Source of the DNA: Lachnospiraceae bacterium
GTDB lineage: Bacteria > Bacillota > Clostridia > Lachnospirales > Lachnospiraceae
Length of the DNA stretch: 5,933 nt
Direction of reading: 5' to 3'
Assembly (NCBI GenBank): GCA_017958585.1
Contig: JAGDCK010000242.1
Location: forward strand, 1 to 5,933
Shown here: positions 1 through 5,843 of the stretch, piece after piece
How positions within the stretch are numbered: position 1 is the stretch's first letter
Layout: each line of letters starts with the position of its first letter
Program-made: the position numbers and the translations under genes
The notes under the pieces: generated by a model
The model's database searches: none
What the model saw: the letters and a program-made list of their open reading frames with translations, nothing else
Told to the model about the DNA's origin: nothing

Positions 1-1
1 G

Positions 2-661
2 AACGCCGGAGAGGTGGTGGCGGTGGAGATCGATAACGCCCTGATCCCGATATTACAGGAGACGCTTAAGGATTATTCCAATGTATCCGTTATAAACGAG
101 GATATTTTAAAGGTTGACATAAACAGGATCGTGGAGGAAAAAAATGGCGGAAAACCCATAAAGGTGGTGGCAAATCTTCCTTATTACATTACGACACCCA
201 TAATCATGGGACTTTTTGAAAGTCACGTGCCCTTAAAGAGCATCACCATCATGGTGCAAAAGGAAGTGGCGGACAGAATGCAGGAAGGCCCCGGGTCAAA
301 GGACTACGGCGCGCTGTCCCTGGCGGTTCAGTATTATGCAAAGCCTCAGATAATAGCAAATGTCCCGCCAAACTGTTTTATGCCAAGACCCAATGTGGGA
401 AGTGCGGTGATAAGGCTTACCAGATTTGATGAGCCGCCGGTTAAGGTGTATGATGAGAAAAAGATGTTCGGTATCATCAGAGCTTCCTTTAATCAGAGGA
501 GAAAAACTCTGGTAAACGGCCTGGCAAATGCACCGGAACTTAAACTATCAAAAGACGATGTCCGTGAGGCGCTTTTAAAGATGGGCCTTGGGGAAAACAT
601 AAGAGGAGAGGCGCTTACATTGGAACAGTTTGCGCAGCTTAGCAATTTACTGAACACCTGA
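2..661 (+). CDS. rsmA (ksgA): 16S rRNA (adenine(1518)-N(6)/adenine(1519)-N(6))-dimethyltransferase, 5'-truncated by window edge
   Basis: This enzyme uses S-adenosylmethionine to dimethylate two adjacent adenines in the 3'-terminal helix of 16S rRNA late in small-subunit assembly. The reading frame is open from base 2 and 219 residues are visible. The family is usually about 270-295 residues, so some 60-75 N-terminal residues, including the glycine-rich SAM-binding motif I, lie outside the window. Visible family motifs are VVAVEID (acidic residue that contacts the SAM ribose), NEDIL, and the catalytic NLPYYI at bases 173-190 (NLPYNI in E. coli). Also present are VQKEVADRM, the block GSKDYGALSLAVQYY, PRPNVGSAVIRL, and the C-terminal FNQRRKT at bases 488-508. 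The ATG/GTG-like start at base 14 lies inside conserved sequence and is not the true start. The 3' end is intact, with TGA at 659-661 inside the terminator stem. The identification is secure. Confidence 0.96.
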   Translation, partial: NAGEVVAVEIDNALIPILQETLKDYSNVSVINEDILKVDINRIVEEKNGGKPIKVVANLPYYITTPIIMGLFESHVPLKSITIMVQKEVADRMQEGPGSKDYGALSLAVQYYAKPQIIANVPPNCFMPRPNVGSAVIRLTRFDEPPVKVYDEKKMFGIIRASFNQRRKTLVNGLANAPELKLSKDDVREALLKMGLGENIRGEALTLEQFAQLSNLLNT

Positions 662-682
662 TCAAAAGATCGGGTGTTTTTT
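653..682 (+). terminator. Rho-independent terminator of rsmA, overlapping its stop codon
   Basis: An 11-bp stem is formed by AACACCTGATC (653-663) and GATCGGGTGTT (668-678), with one T-G wobble and an AAAA loop. A run of six T follows at 677-682. The last two sense codons and the TGA stop of rsmA form the left arm, so transcription would end directly at the gene's end. This separates rsmA from the downstream unit. Confidence 0.9.
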
Positions 683-735
683 GTCGTAACCGGAAATAAA
701 AAGTTTCTATATGTAGTAGTTTTTTTGTAATATTT

Positions 736-765
736 TTGACATATATAGTGGTATCGTGATATTAT
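736..765 (+). promoter_or_regulatory. Sigma-A-type promoter with TG-extended -10, upstream of the TPR protein gene
   Basis: A perfect -35 box TTGACA (736-741) is followed by an 18-nt spacer and the -10 box TATTAT (760-765, 5 of 6 matches to TATAAT). TG at 757-758 makes an extended -10. The DNA upstream is AT-rich, with T-runs at about 711-737 that could help as an UP-like element. The predicted transcription start near 772 gives a leader of about 50 nt. The position between the rsmA terminator and the next gene fits. The call is by consensus only. Confidence 0.75.
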
Positions 766-786
766 AAAACATAATAATGTCTATTT

Positions 787-804
787 TTCGGCAACCCGGC
801 CGAA
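787..804 (+). other. Small leader hairpin just upstream of the Shine-Dalgarno site
   Basis: TTCGGC (787-792) pairs with GCCGAA (799-804) around a 6-nt AACCCG loop. The stem ends two bases before the Shine-Dalgarno core. It lies in the predicted 5' untranslated leader and would leave the ribosome site accessible. The leader is too short for a known riboswitch. It may stabilise the mRNA 5' end or be incidental. Confidence 0.35.
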
Positions 805-805
805 T

Positions 806-812
806 AGGGGAG
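806..812 (+). promoter_or_regulatory. Shine-Dalgarno site that fixes a TTG start
   Basis: AGGGGAG lies 8 nt before the TTG at 821, which is good spacing. No ATG or GTG in the coding frame lies close by: the ATG at 813 is out of frame and abuts the site, and the first in-frame internal ATG is codon 40. The TTG at 821 is therefore the best-supported start. Confidence 0.8.
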
Positions 813-820
813 ATGTTGGT

Positions 821-3778
821 TTGGATAAGTACGAATACAAAGTCAAGGCTGATGAGATAAAAAGCCTCATAGAGCAAGGTGAGTACGCCCGCGCGGCTGA
901 GATCGCCGACGAGATCGACTGGCGCAGAGTTAAGAGCGTCATGATGCTTTGCACCATCAGCGATCTATATAAGATGAATCGCAGATACGAAGATGCCAGA
1001 GATGTGCTGAAACTGGCTTATGACAGAAGACCCGGAGGAAGAAATATAGTTTATTCCCTCTGCGAGCTTTCCATAAAGACAGAGGAATTTGTTCAGGCGA
1101 TAGAATATTACAAGGAATTTGTTCAGATAGCACCAAAGGATACAGGCAGATATATCCTTCAGTACAAAATCTATGAAGCACAGGATGTAAGCCTCGAGGA
1201 GAGGATCCAGGTGCTGGAAGAGTTAAAAAAGAGAGATTACAGAGAGCGCTGGGCCTATGAACTTGCTTATCTCTATCACAGAGTTGGTCTTGCCACAAAG
1301 TGCGTCGAAGAGTGTGACGAGTTGATACTTTGGTTCGGGGACGGAAAATATGTGATAAAGGCCATGGAGTTAAAGATGCTTCACCAGCCCCTAACGCCCG
1401 CCCAAAAGAAAAAATACGAGTCCCGCTTCGGAAGCAATCCCATGGAGGATTTTCCTTCAACGGACACAAAGGTTTATGCCCCTGTCAGCGACGAGGAAGC
1501 AGACGAGGAACAGCCTGAGATCAGTGTAAATGTGGGCGAGTACAATACCATAAATCTGCAGGAGGCTCTTGCAGAGAACATCAAAGAAGTGCTTGGTGCC
1601 GATGAAGGGATCACAAAGTCCATAATCGCACCCATGCTTGAGAGCGACACGGAGAGCCTTGATACCGCAAGGATCGAAGAGGTAAACGAAGATGACATGG
1701 AGGAAAATGCCCTGGAGAGCACCGAGGTATTTTTCGGAGATGGCGGAGAGAGCCTTGAAGCCGCATTAAATGCAGAAGCAGATGCGGATGAAATGGATGC
1801 GGATGATGAGGATCCGGATATACAAGAGCCGGAAGATCATAAACCCGAAGTCGGGGATGAAACGGAAAACAAAAAACCTGTAGAGATCCAAAGAGAAGGA
1901 ATGAGGGTTGTGATGCCTGAAAATGAGAATCGGTTTGACAATACCGCAGAGATCATAGCAGCATTTGATGAGGATGACAATGCCGGACGTGAAGTCATGG
2001 AACAGATGCGCCTGGAGCAGTTTATCCCTGATGGGGAGAGTATCGCCCTCCATGCCGAACCTCCAAAGGAGATGGCAGAGGTTCTCACAGAGGATCCCGA
2101 CGGTCAGATGCGTATAGTTATGCCTGAGGTGGAGACGGTTGAGAAGCAGATCACAGGTCAGCTTTCAATTGAGGATATCCTGGCTGAGTGGGAGAGGATG
2201 AAAAAAGAGAGCGAGGAGAAACGTGCAGAGGAAGTACGCCGCCATGTGCTGGAGGAAACCGGAGCAATGTTTACCGAGTTTGAGGCATCCATCAGAGACG
2301 GTCTTTTGGAGAAGCTTGAGAGCGAGGCCGACCGGGAGATCGCAGAGGGCCACAGAGAGGCAGCAAAATTCGAAGTGACGGAGCCTGAAGGAGACTTTAA
2401 CGGGGATGAAGAGGCAGAGGAGCGTGCAGCTCTTGCAAAAGCCGCTTCTGAGATCGCAGAGGCAGTTTCGGGTGTGTCAAAGGCAGGAAGCGTTGCTGCG
2501 GAAGCTACGGTTGCAGCTGTCAGTGCAGCAGAGGTGGCAGAGCTTACTGAGAGTTTTGACGGCGATGACTCCGTAGAAGAGCTTGAAGAGATAAATGAAG
2601 AGGAAGACGTTCCCGCAGATGATGCGGAGGAGTCTTTTGATGAGGAAGAGACTTTCGAGGATGCAGACGAGGATGAAACCTTAGAAGCGGAAGAAAGTGA
2701 TGAAGTAAGCGAAACCGAGGAAGCAGAGTCTGTGGATGAAGAATTAAATACCGCAGATGAGGAGCCTTCTGAAATTGCTGATGAAGCGGAAGCAGACGAA
2801 GAAGTAAGCGAAGAACTTTCTAAAGAAGCGGAAGATGTATCTTCAGAGGATGAAACTGTAGAGGATGAGACTTCTGACGGAGAAACTGCAGATAATGAAA
2901 CGTCAGAAACCGAAACTTCAGAAACCGAAACTTCTAAAGATGCTGAAGCAGAGGAGGTTTCCGCAGATGCTTCTACTGAAGATGCAGATCCCGAAGCTGA
3001 AAAGATAAAGGAAGCTCAGGAGGCAGAGTCCATAAGAGCCCTTACCGATGAGGAAAAGACTCTTTATGCTCCCTACATCCAGAGCAAAAAGGCAAGACAT
3101 CAGCTGGCTGAAGCCATCGACAATATCAGTCTTGCGGCCTACACGGGTAACCTTGTGATCTCAGGTGACGAGGGAACGGATATCATCACCCTTGCAAAGA
3201 ATATCATCAAAGAGATTCAGCTTAACGACAATAATTTCTCCGGAAAGGTGGCAAAGATCTCCGGCGCATCCCTTAACAGAAAGGATGTGGAGGAGTTGAT
3301 CGGCGGTCTTTCAAACGGAGCGATCATCATACAGAAGGCAGGTCAGATCGACGCGGCCACAGCCAAGGCTTTGCACAAAGCACTCCAGAAGGAGAATTTC
3401 GGCATCGTTGTGATCTTAGAGGATACAAAAAAGAATATCAATTCTTTCTTTGACAGATTTGATTTCCTTAAAGACTGCTTCAATGCAAAGATCGAGGTTG
3501 AGGCTCTTAGCAATGACACGCTGGTGGCTTTCGGAAGACAGTATGCAAGAAGCAGGGAGTATTCCATTGACGAGATGGGCGTTTTGGCACTCCACACCAG
3601 GATCGAGGAGCTTCAGACCAGTGACCATGCGGCAAATGTACTTGACGTAAAGGCCATCGTGGACGAAGCCATTGTTCATGCAAACAAAAAATCCGTCGGA
3701 CATATTTTTGACATGATAATGTCAAAGCGCTATGACGATGAAGATATGATAATATTGGGGGAAAAAGATTTTGCTTAA
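821..3778 (+). CDS. TPR protein with long acidic linker and degenerate AAA+-like C-terminal domain (function unknown)
   Basis: I recognise the architecture of this 985-residue protein but no named function. No signal peptide or membrane segment is seen, so it is probably cytosolic. Residues 5-205 form about five TPR-like helical pairs (for example 36-73, 74-107 and 143-175), a likely protein-binding platform. Residues 211-740 are mostly low-complexity and acidic. They contain a twin motif MR[VI]VMPE at 361-367 and 430-436, a charged probable coiled coil at about 449-515, an Ala-rich helix at about 536-570, and an extreme Asp/Glu tract at 576-737. Residues 741-985 resemble a CbxX/SpoVK-type AAA+ domain in order and spacing. 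The Walker A site (GDEGTDII, 782-789) lacks its Lys and Ser/Thr, the Walker B acids are replaced by QK (838-839), and the arginine-finger region reads FLKDCF (882-887). It is probably a pseudo-ATPase scaffold. It shares an operon with glgB. The start is TTG with a strong Shine-Dalgarno site. The gene is certain; the AAA+ kinship is moderately sure. Confidence 0.9.
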   Translation: MDKYEYKVKADEIKSLIEQGEYARAAEIADEIDWRRVKSVMMLCTISDLYKMNRRYEDARDVLKLAYDRRPGGRNIVYSLCELSIKTEEFVQAIEYYKEFVQIAPKDTGRYILQYKIYEAQDVSLEERIQVLEELKKRDYRERWAYELAYLYHRVGLATKCVEECDELILWFGDGKYVIKAMELKMLHQPLTPAQKKKYESRFGSNPMEDFPSTDTKVYAPVSDEEADEEQPEISVNVGEYNTINLQEALAENIKEVLGADEGITKSIIAPMLESDTESLDTARIEEVNEDDMEENALESTEVFFGDGGESLEAALNAEADADEMDADDEDPDIQEPEDHKPEVGDETENKKPVEIQREGMRVVMPENENRFDNTAEIIAAFDEDDNAGREVMEQMRLEQFIPDGESIALHAEPPKEMAEVLTEDPDGQMRIVMPEVETVEKQITGQLSIEDILAEWERMKKESEEKRAEEVRRHVLEETGAMFTEFEASIRDGLLEKLESEADREIAEGHREAAKFEVTEPEGDFNGDEEAEERAALAKAASEIAEAVSGVSKAGSVAAEATVAAVSAAEVAELTESFDGDDSVEELEEINEEEDVPADDAEESFDEEETFEDADEDETLEAEESDEVSETEEAESVDEELNTADEEPSEIADEAEADEEVSEELSKEAEDVSSEDETVEDETSDGETADNETSETETSETETSKDAEAEEVSADASTEDADPEAEKIKEAQEAESIRALTDEEKTLYAPYIQSKKARHQLAEAIDNISLAAYTGNLVISGDEGTDIITLAKNIIKEIQLNDNNFSGKVAKISGASLNRKDVEELIGGLSNGAIIIQKAGQIDAATAKALHKALQKENFGIVVILEDTKKNINSFFDRFDFLKDCFNAKIEVEALSNDTLVAFGRQYARSREYSIDEMGVLALHTRIEELQTSDHAANVLDVKAIVDEAIVHANKKSVGHIFDMIMSKRYDDEDMIILGEKDFA
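2903..2932 (+). repeat. In-frame 15-bp tandem repeat (two perfect copies) encoding SETET
   Basis: TCAGAAACCGAAACT occurs at 2903-2917 and again, perfectly, at 2918-2932. Degenerate half-copies lie just upstream (GAAACG) and downstream (TCT). The unit encodes Ser-Glu-Thr-Glu-Thr at residues 695-704 of the acidic tract. Because 15 bp is a multiple of three, gain or loss of a unit would keep the frame. Confidence 0.85.
3702..3736 (+). promoter_or_regulatory. Candidate internal promoter for glgB inside the 3' end of the TPR protein gene
   Basis: TTGACA (3708-3713) is followed by a 17-nt spacer and TATGAC (3731-3736, 4 of 6 matches to the -10 consensus). The surrounding 13 bases ATATTTTTGACAT (3702-3714) are identical to 730-742 in the main promoter. 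The -35 box lies 84 nt before the glgB ATG, compared with 85 nt before the TTG in the main promoter. The -10 is weak and the sequence is also coding (His-Ile-Phe-Asp-Met), so this is tentative. Confidence 0.35.
3707..3726. repeat. Perfect 20-bp inverted repeat (8-bp arms) over the candidate glgB promoter
   Basis: TTTGACAT (3707-3714) and ATGTCAAA (3719-3726) are perfect reverse complements separated by GATA. The repeat covers the candidate -35 box, as an operator might. I do not match it to a known regulator. An 8-bp inverted repeat with a short spacer is not rare by chance in 6 kb, so its position is the only argument for function. Confidence 0.4.
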
Positions 3779-3783
3779 GGGGG
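3777..3783 (+). promoter_or_regulatory. Shine-Dalgarno site of glgB, overlapping the upstream stop codon
   Basis: AAGGGGG begins within the TAA stop (3776-3778) of the TPR protein gene and lies 8 nt before the ATG at 3792. This supports the ATG over the in-frame TTG at 3771, which would add seven residues. The overlap favours translational coupling of glgB to the upstream gene. Confidence 0.85.
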
Positions 3784-3791
3784 TATTAAAC

Positions 3792-5699
3792 ATGGCGTCT
3801 GCAAAGGAGCATATATTTATTTCAGAAGCCGACTGCTATCTTTTCGGTGAGGGAACTCACTACGATATTTACAAAAAGCTGGGAGCTCATCCTTCGTACG
3901 AGGGCGGAAAAAAGGGCTACCACTTCGCAGTATGGGCACCAAATGCGGTGGCTGTAAATGTGGTCGGTGACTTTAACGGATGGAACGAATTTGCTAACCC
4001 CATGGGTAAGGTTGGAGATGTGGGCATCTGGGCTTGCTTTATCCCTGATGTGGAGGAGGATCAATATTACAAATTCCTCATAACTACCAGAAACGGAGAA
4101 AAGCTTTTCAAGGCCGATCCCTTTGCCAACTATGCGGAGCTTAGACCCGGAACGGCATCCAGGACCACTGACCTTTCAGGATTTAAATGGGAGGATTCCA
4201 AGTGGGTCAGGGAGAGGGACAAAAAAGATTATTACAAGGAGCCCATGGCAATCTATGAGTGTCACATCGGTTCCTTTATGAAGCATCCCGACGGAACCGA
4301 GGACGGATTTTATTCCTATGTTCAGTTCGCGGACAGGATAGTGGATTATTTAAAAGAGATGAAATACACCCATGTGGAGCTTATGGGAATCGCAGAGCAT
4401 CCCTTCGACGGAAGCTGGGGATACCAGGTTACGGGGTATTACGCTCCCACCGCCAGATACGGAACACCAAAGGATTTCATGTATCTGATTAACAAGCTCC
4501 ATAAAGCAGGAATAGGCGTGATCCTTGACTGGGTTCCCGCCCATTTCGCCACAGATTCCTTTGGACTTGCATGCTTTGACGGAGAGTGCATCTTTGAGGA
4601 TCCGGATCCCAGAAAGGGAGAGCATCCGGATTGGGGCACAAAGATCTTTAATGTGGGCAAATCTGAGGTCAAAAATTTCCTCATCGCCAATGCCCTTTAC
4701 TGGATAAGAGAGTTCCACATAGACGGAATCAGAGTGGACGCCGTGGCTTCCATGCTCTATCTTGACTATGGCAAAAAGGACGGACAGTGGGTCGCAAATA
4801 TCTACGGCGGCAACAAAAATCTGGAGGCCATTGACTTTTTCAAACACTTAAATTCAGTTGTGAGAGGCTCCTATCCCGGATTTTTGACCATAGCGGAGGA
4901 GTCAACCGCATGGCCCAATGTGACGGGAGACATCGGAACCGACAGCCTCGGTTTTTCATACAAATGGAACATGGGATGGATGCATGATTTCTGCGAATAT
5001 ATCAAGCTGGACCCCATCTACAAAAAGGACAATCACTACGGCCTGACTTTTGCCATGCAGTACAACGAGATCGAGAATTACATCCTTCCTCTCTCCCATG
5101 ATGATGTGGTGCATTTGAAATGCTCCATGGTGGAAAAGATGCCGGGATACAAGCAGGACAAATATGCCAACTTAAGGACTGCATATACTTTTATGTTTGG
5201 TCACTGCGGCAAAAAGCTTCTCTTTATGGGCCAGGATTTCGGACAGGAGAGAGAGTGGAGTGAGGCAAGAGAGCTTGACTGGTTCCTCTTGGATGAAAAG
5301 TTAAACAGGGGCGTTCACGATTATGTGAAAGAACTGCTGGAGCTCTACAGAGGTCATCTGTGTCTGTACGAAAATGACAATAACTGGAAGGGCTTTGAGT
5401 GGATGAACGCCGATGATACAGGAAGAAGTACTTACACCTTCGTAAGGCGCGCAGAAAACGGCAAGGACAATCTCCTCTTTGTCATAAACTTCACCCCCAT
5501 GAAATGGGAAAGGTACATGGTGCCCGTGCCTAAAAAGGGCAAGTACAAGCTGTTGTTAAACAGCGATGAGGAGAGGTTTGGAGGATTCGGCAACACGATC
5601 CCCACAGAAATAGAAGCTGTGGATGAACCCTGCAATTACAAGGAACAGTCCATCTGTTTTGACCTTCCTCCCTACGGAGCGGCGATATTTACGTTTTAA
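3792..5699 (+). CDS. glgB: 1,4-alpha-glucan (glycogen) branching enzyme, GH13 family
   Basis: GlgB cuts an alpha-1,4-glucan chain and rejoins the fragment through an alpha-1,6 bond, making the branch points of glycogen in the cytosol. The protein has 635 residues and is complete. It has a CBM48/isoamylase N-terminal domain at about 30-115 (VWAPNA, VVGDFNGW), a GH13 barrel, and a C-terminal beta domain from about residue 535. The conserved GH13 regions are DWVPAHF (from D246), GIRVDAVASM with nucleophile D316, TIAEEST with acid/base E369, and LPLSHDDVVH with D437. The substrate-side block HPFDGSWGYQVTGYYAPTARYG and the late block LLFMGQDFGQEREW are also intact. It lacks the extra N1 domain of the 728-residue E. 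coli enzyme. The ATG at 3792 is chosen for its Shine-Dalgarno spacing. No other glycogen genes are visible. The gene follows the TPR protein by 13 nt and is probably cotranscribed with it. Confidence 0.97.
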   Translation: MASAKEHIFISEADCYLFGEGTHYDIYKKLGAHPSYEGGKKGYHFAVWAPNAVAVNVVGDFNGWNEFANPMGKVGDVGIWACFIPDVEEDQYYKFLITTRNGEKLFKADPFANYAELRPGTASRTTDLSGFKWEDSKWVRERDKKDYYKEPMAIYECHIGSFMKHPDGTEDGFYSYVQFADRIVDYLKEMKYTHVELMGIAEHPFDGSWGYQVTGYYAPTARYGTPKDFMYLINKLHKAGIGVILDWVPAHFATDSFGLACFDGECIFEDPDPRKGEHPDWGTKIFNVGKSEVKNFLIANALYWIREFHIDGIRVDAVASMLYLDYGKKDGQWVANIYGGNKNLEAIDFFKHLNSVVRGSYPGFLTIAEESTAWPNVTGDIGTDSLGFSYKWNMGWMHDFCEYIKLDPIYKKDNHYGLTFAMQYNEIENYILPLSHDDVVHLKCSMVEKMPGYKQDKYANLRTAYTFMFGHCGKKLLFMGQDFGQEREWSEARELDWFLLDEKLNRGVHDYVKELLELYRGHLCLYENDNNWKGFEWMNADDTGRSTYTFVRRAENGKDNLLFVINFTPMKWERYMVPVPKKGKYKLLLNSDEERFGGFGNTIPTEIEAVDEPCNYKEQSICFDLPPYGAAIFTF

Positions 5700-5773
5700 T
5701 AACAAATAAGAATCTGTTCTTCGTATTGATAAAAATTGATATAAAGAAATAAAGGAAAAGTTCCGAAATAAAA

Positions 5774-5803
5774 GGTGAGTGGAAACACTCACCCATTCTT
5801 TTT
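5774..5803 (+). terminator. Hairpin terminator after glgB, possibly bidirectional
   Basis: GGTGAGTG (5774-5781) pairs perfectly with CACTCACC (5786-5793) around a GAAA loop. On the + strand five T follow at 5799-5803, after a CATTC interruption. On the - strand a T-run (complement of the A-rich 5766-5773) follows the stem directly. It lies 75 nt after the glgB stop and most likely ends the TPR-glgB transcript. The interrupted T-tract makes it weaker than the rsmA terminator. Confidence 0.7.
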
Positions 5804-5843
5804 ATGGAAAGGATTCCCTGCTTGAAAACAATGAGGTAAATGC

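Noticed and set aside
781..812. Possible riboswitch, prompted by GGCAACCCGGC in the leader
   Set aside because: The string recalls part of a SAM-I element, but the predicted leader is only about 50 nt and none of the other conserved helices is present.
813..860. ATG directly after AGGGGAG, opening a 15-codon frame overlapping the TPR gene start
   Set aside because: The ATG abuts the Shine-Dalgarno core with no spacer, so it is unlikely to be used, and the frame ends quickly. The TTG at 821 has proper spacing.
957..1469. 170-codon open frame on the - strand
   Set aside because: It lies wholly inside the TPR region of the + strand gene, has a low-complexity Pro/Arg/Cys-rich translation with no recognisable domain, and has no supporting start signal. 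It is a shadow frame.
3771..3791. Seven-residue longer GlgB from an in-frame TTG at 3771
   Set aside because: A GGGGG at 3757-3761 could serve it, but the ATG at 3792 has a better start codon, a stronger site at 8 nt, and gives the expected N-terminus.
4598..4609. 12-bp perfect palindrome GGATCCGGATCC
   Set aside because: It encodes the EDPDP segment of GlgB, and a similar string near 1809 encodes the same acidic/Pro pattern. It is a by-product of codon choice.
4350..4847. 165-codon open frame on the - strand within glgB
   Set aside because: It is antisense to conserved GH13 motif sequence and resembles no known protein. It is best explained by codon bias of glgB.
5708..5721. Small inverted repeat AAGAA-TCTG-TTCTT just after glgB
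   Set aside because: It has only five AT-rich pairs with no T-run, too weak for a terminator.
5804..5839. 12-codon open frame between the hairpin and the last gene, possible leader peptide
   Set aside because: It has no Shine-Dalgarno site before its ATG, which overlaps the terminator T-tract, and no run of codons typical of an attenuator peptide.
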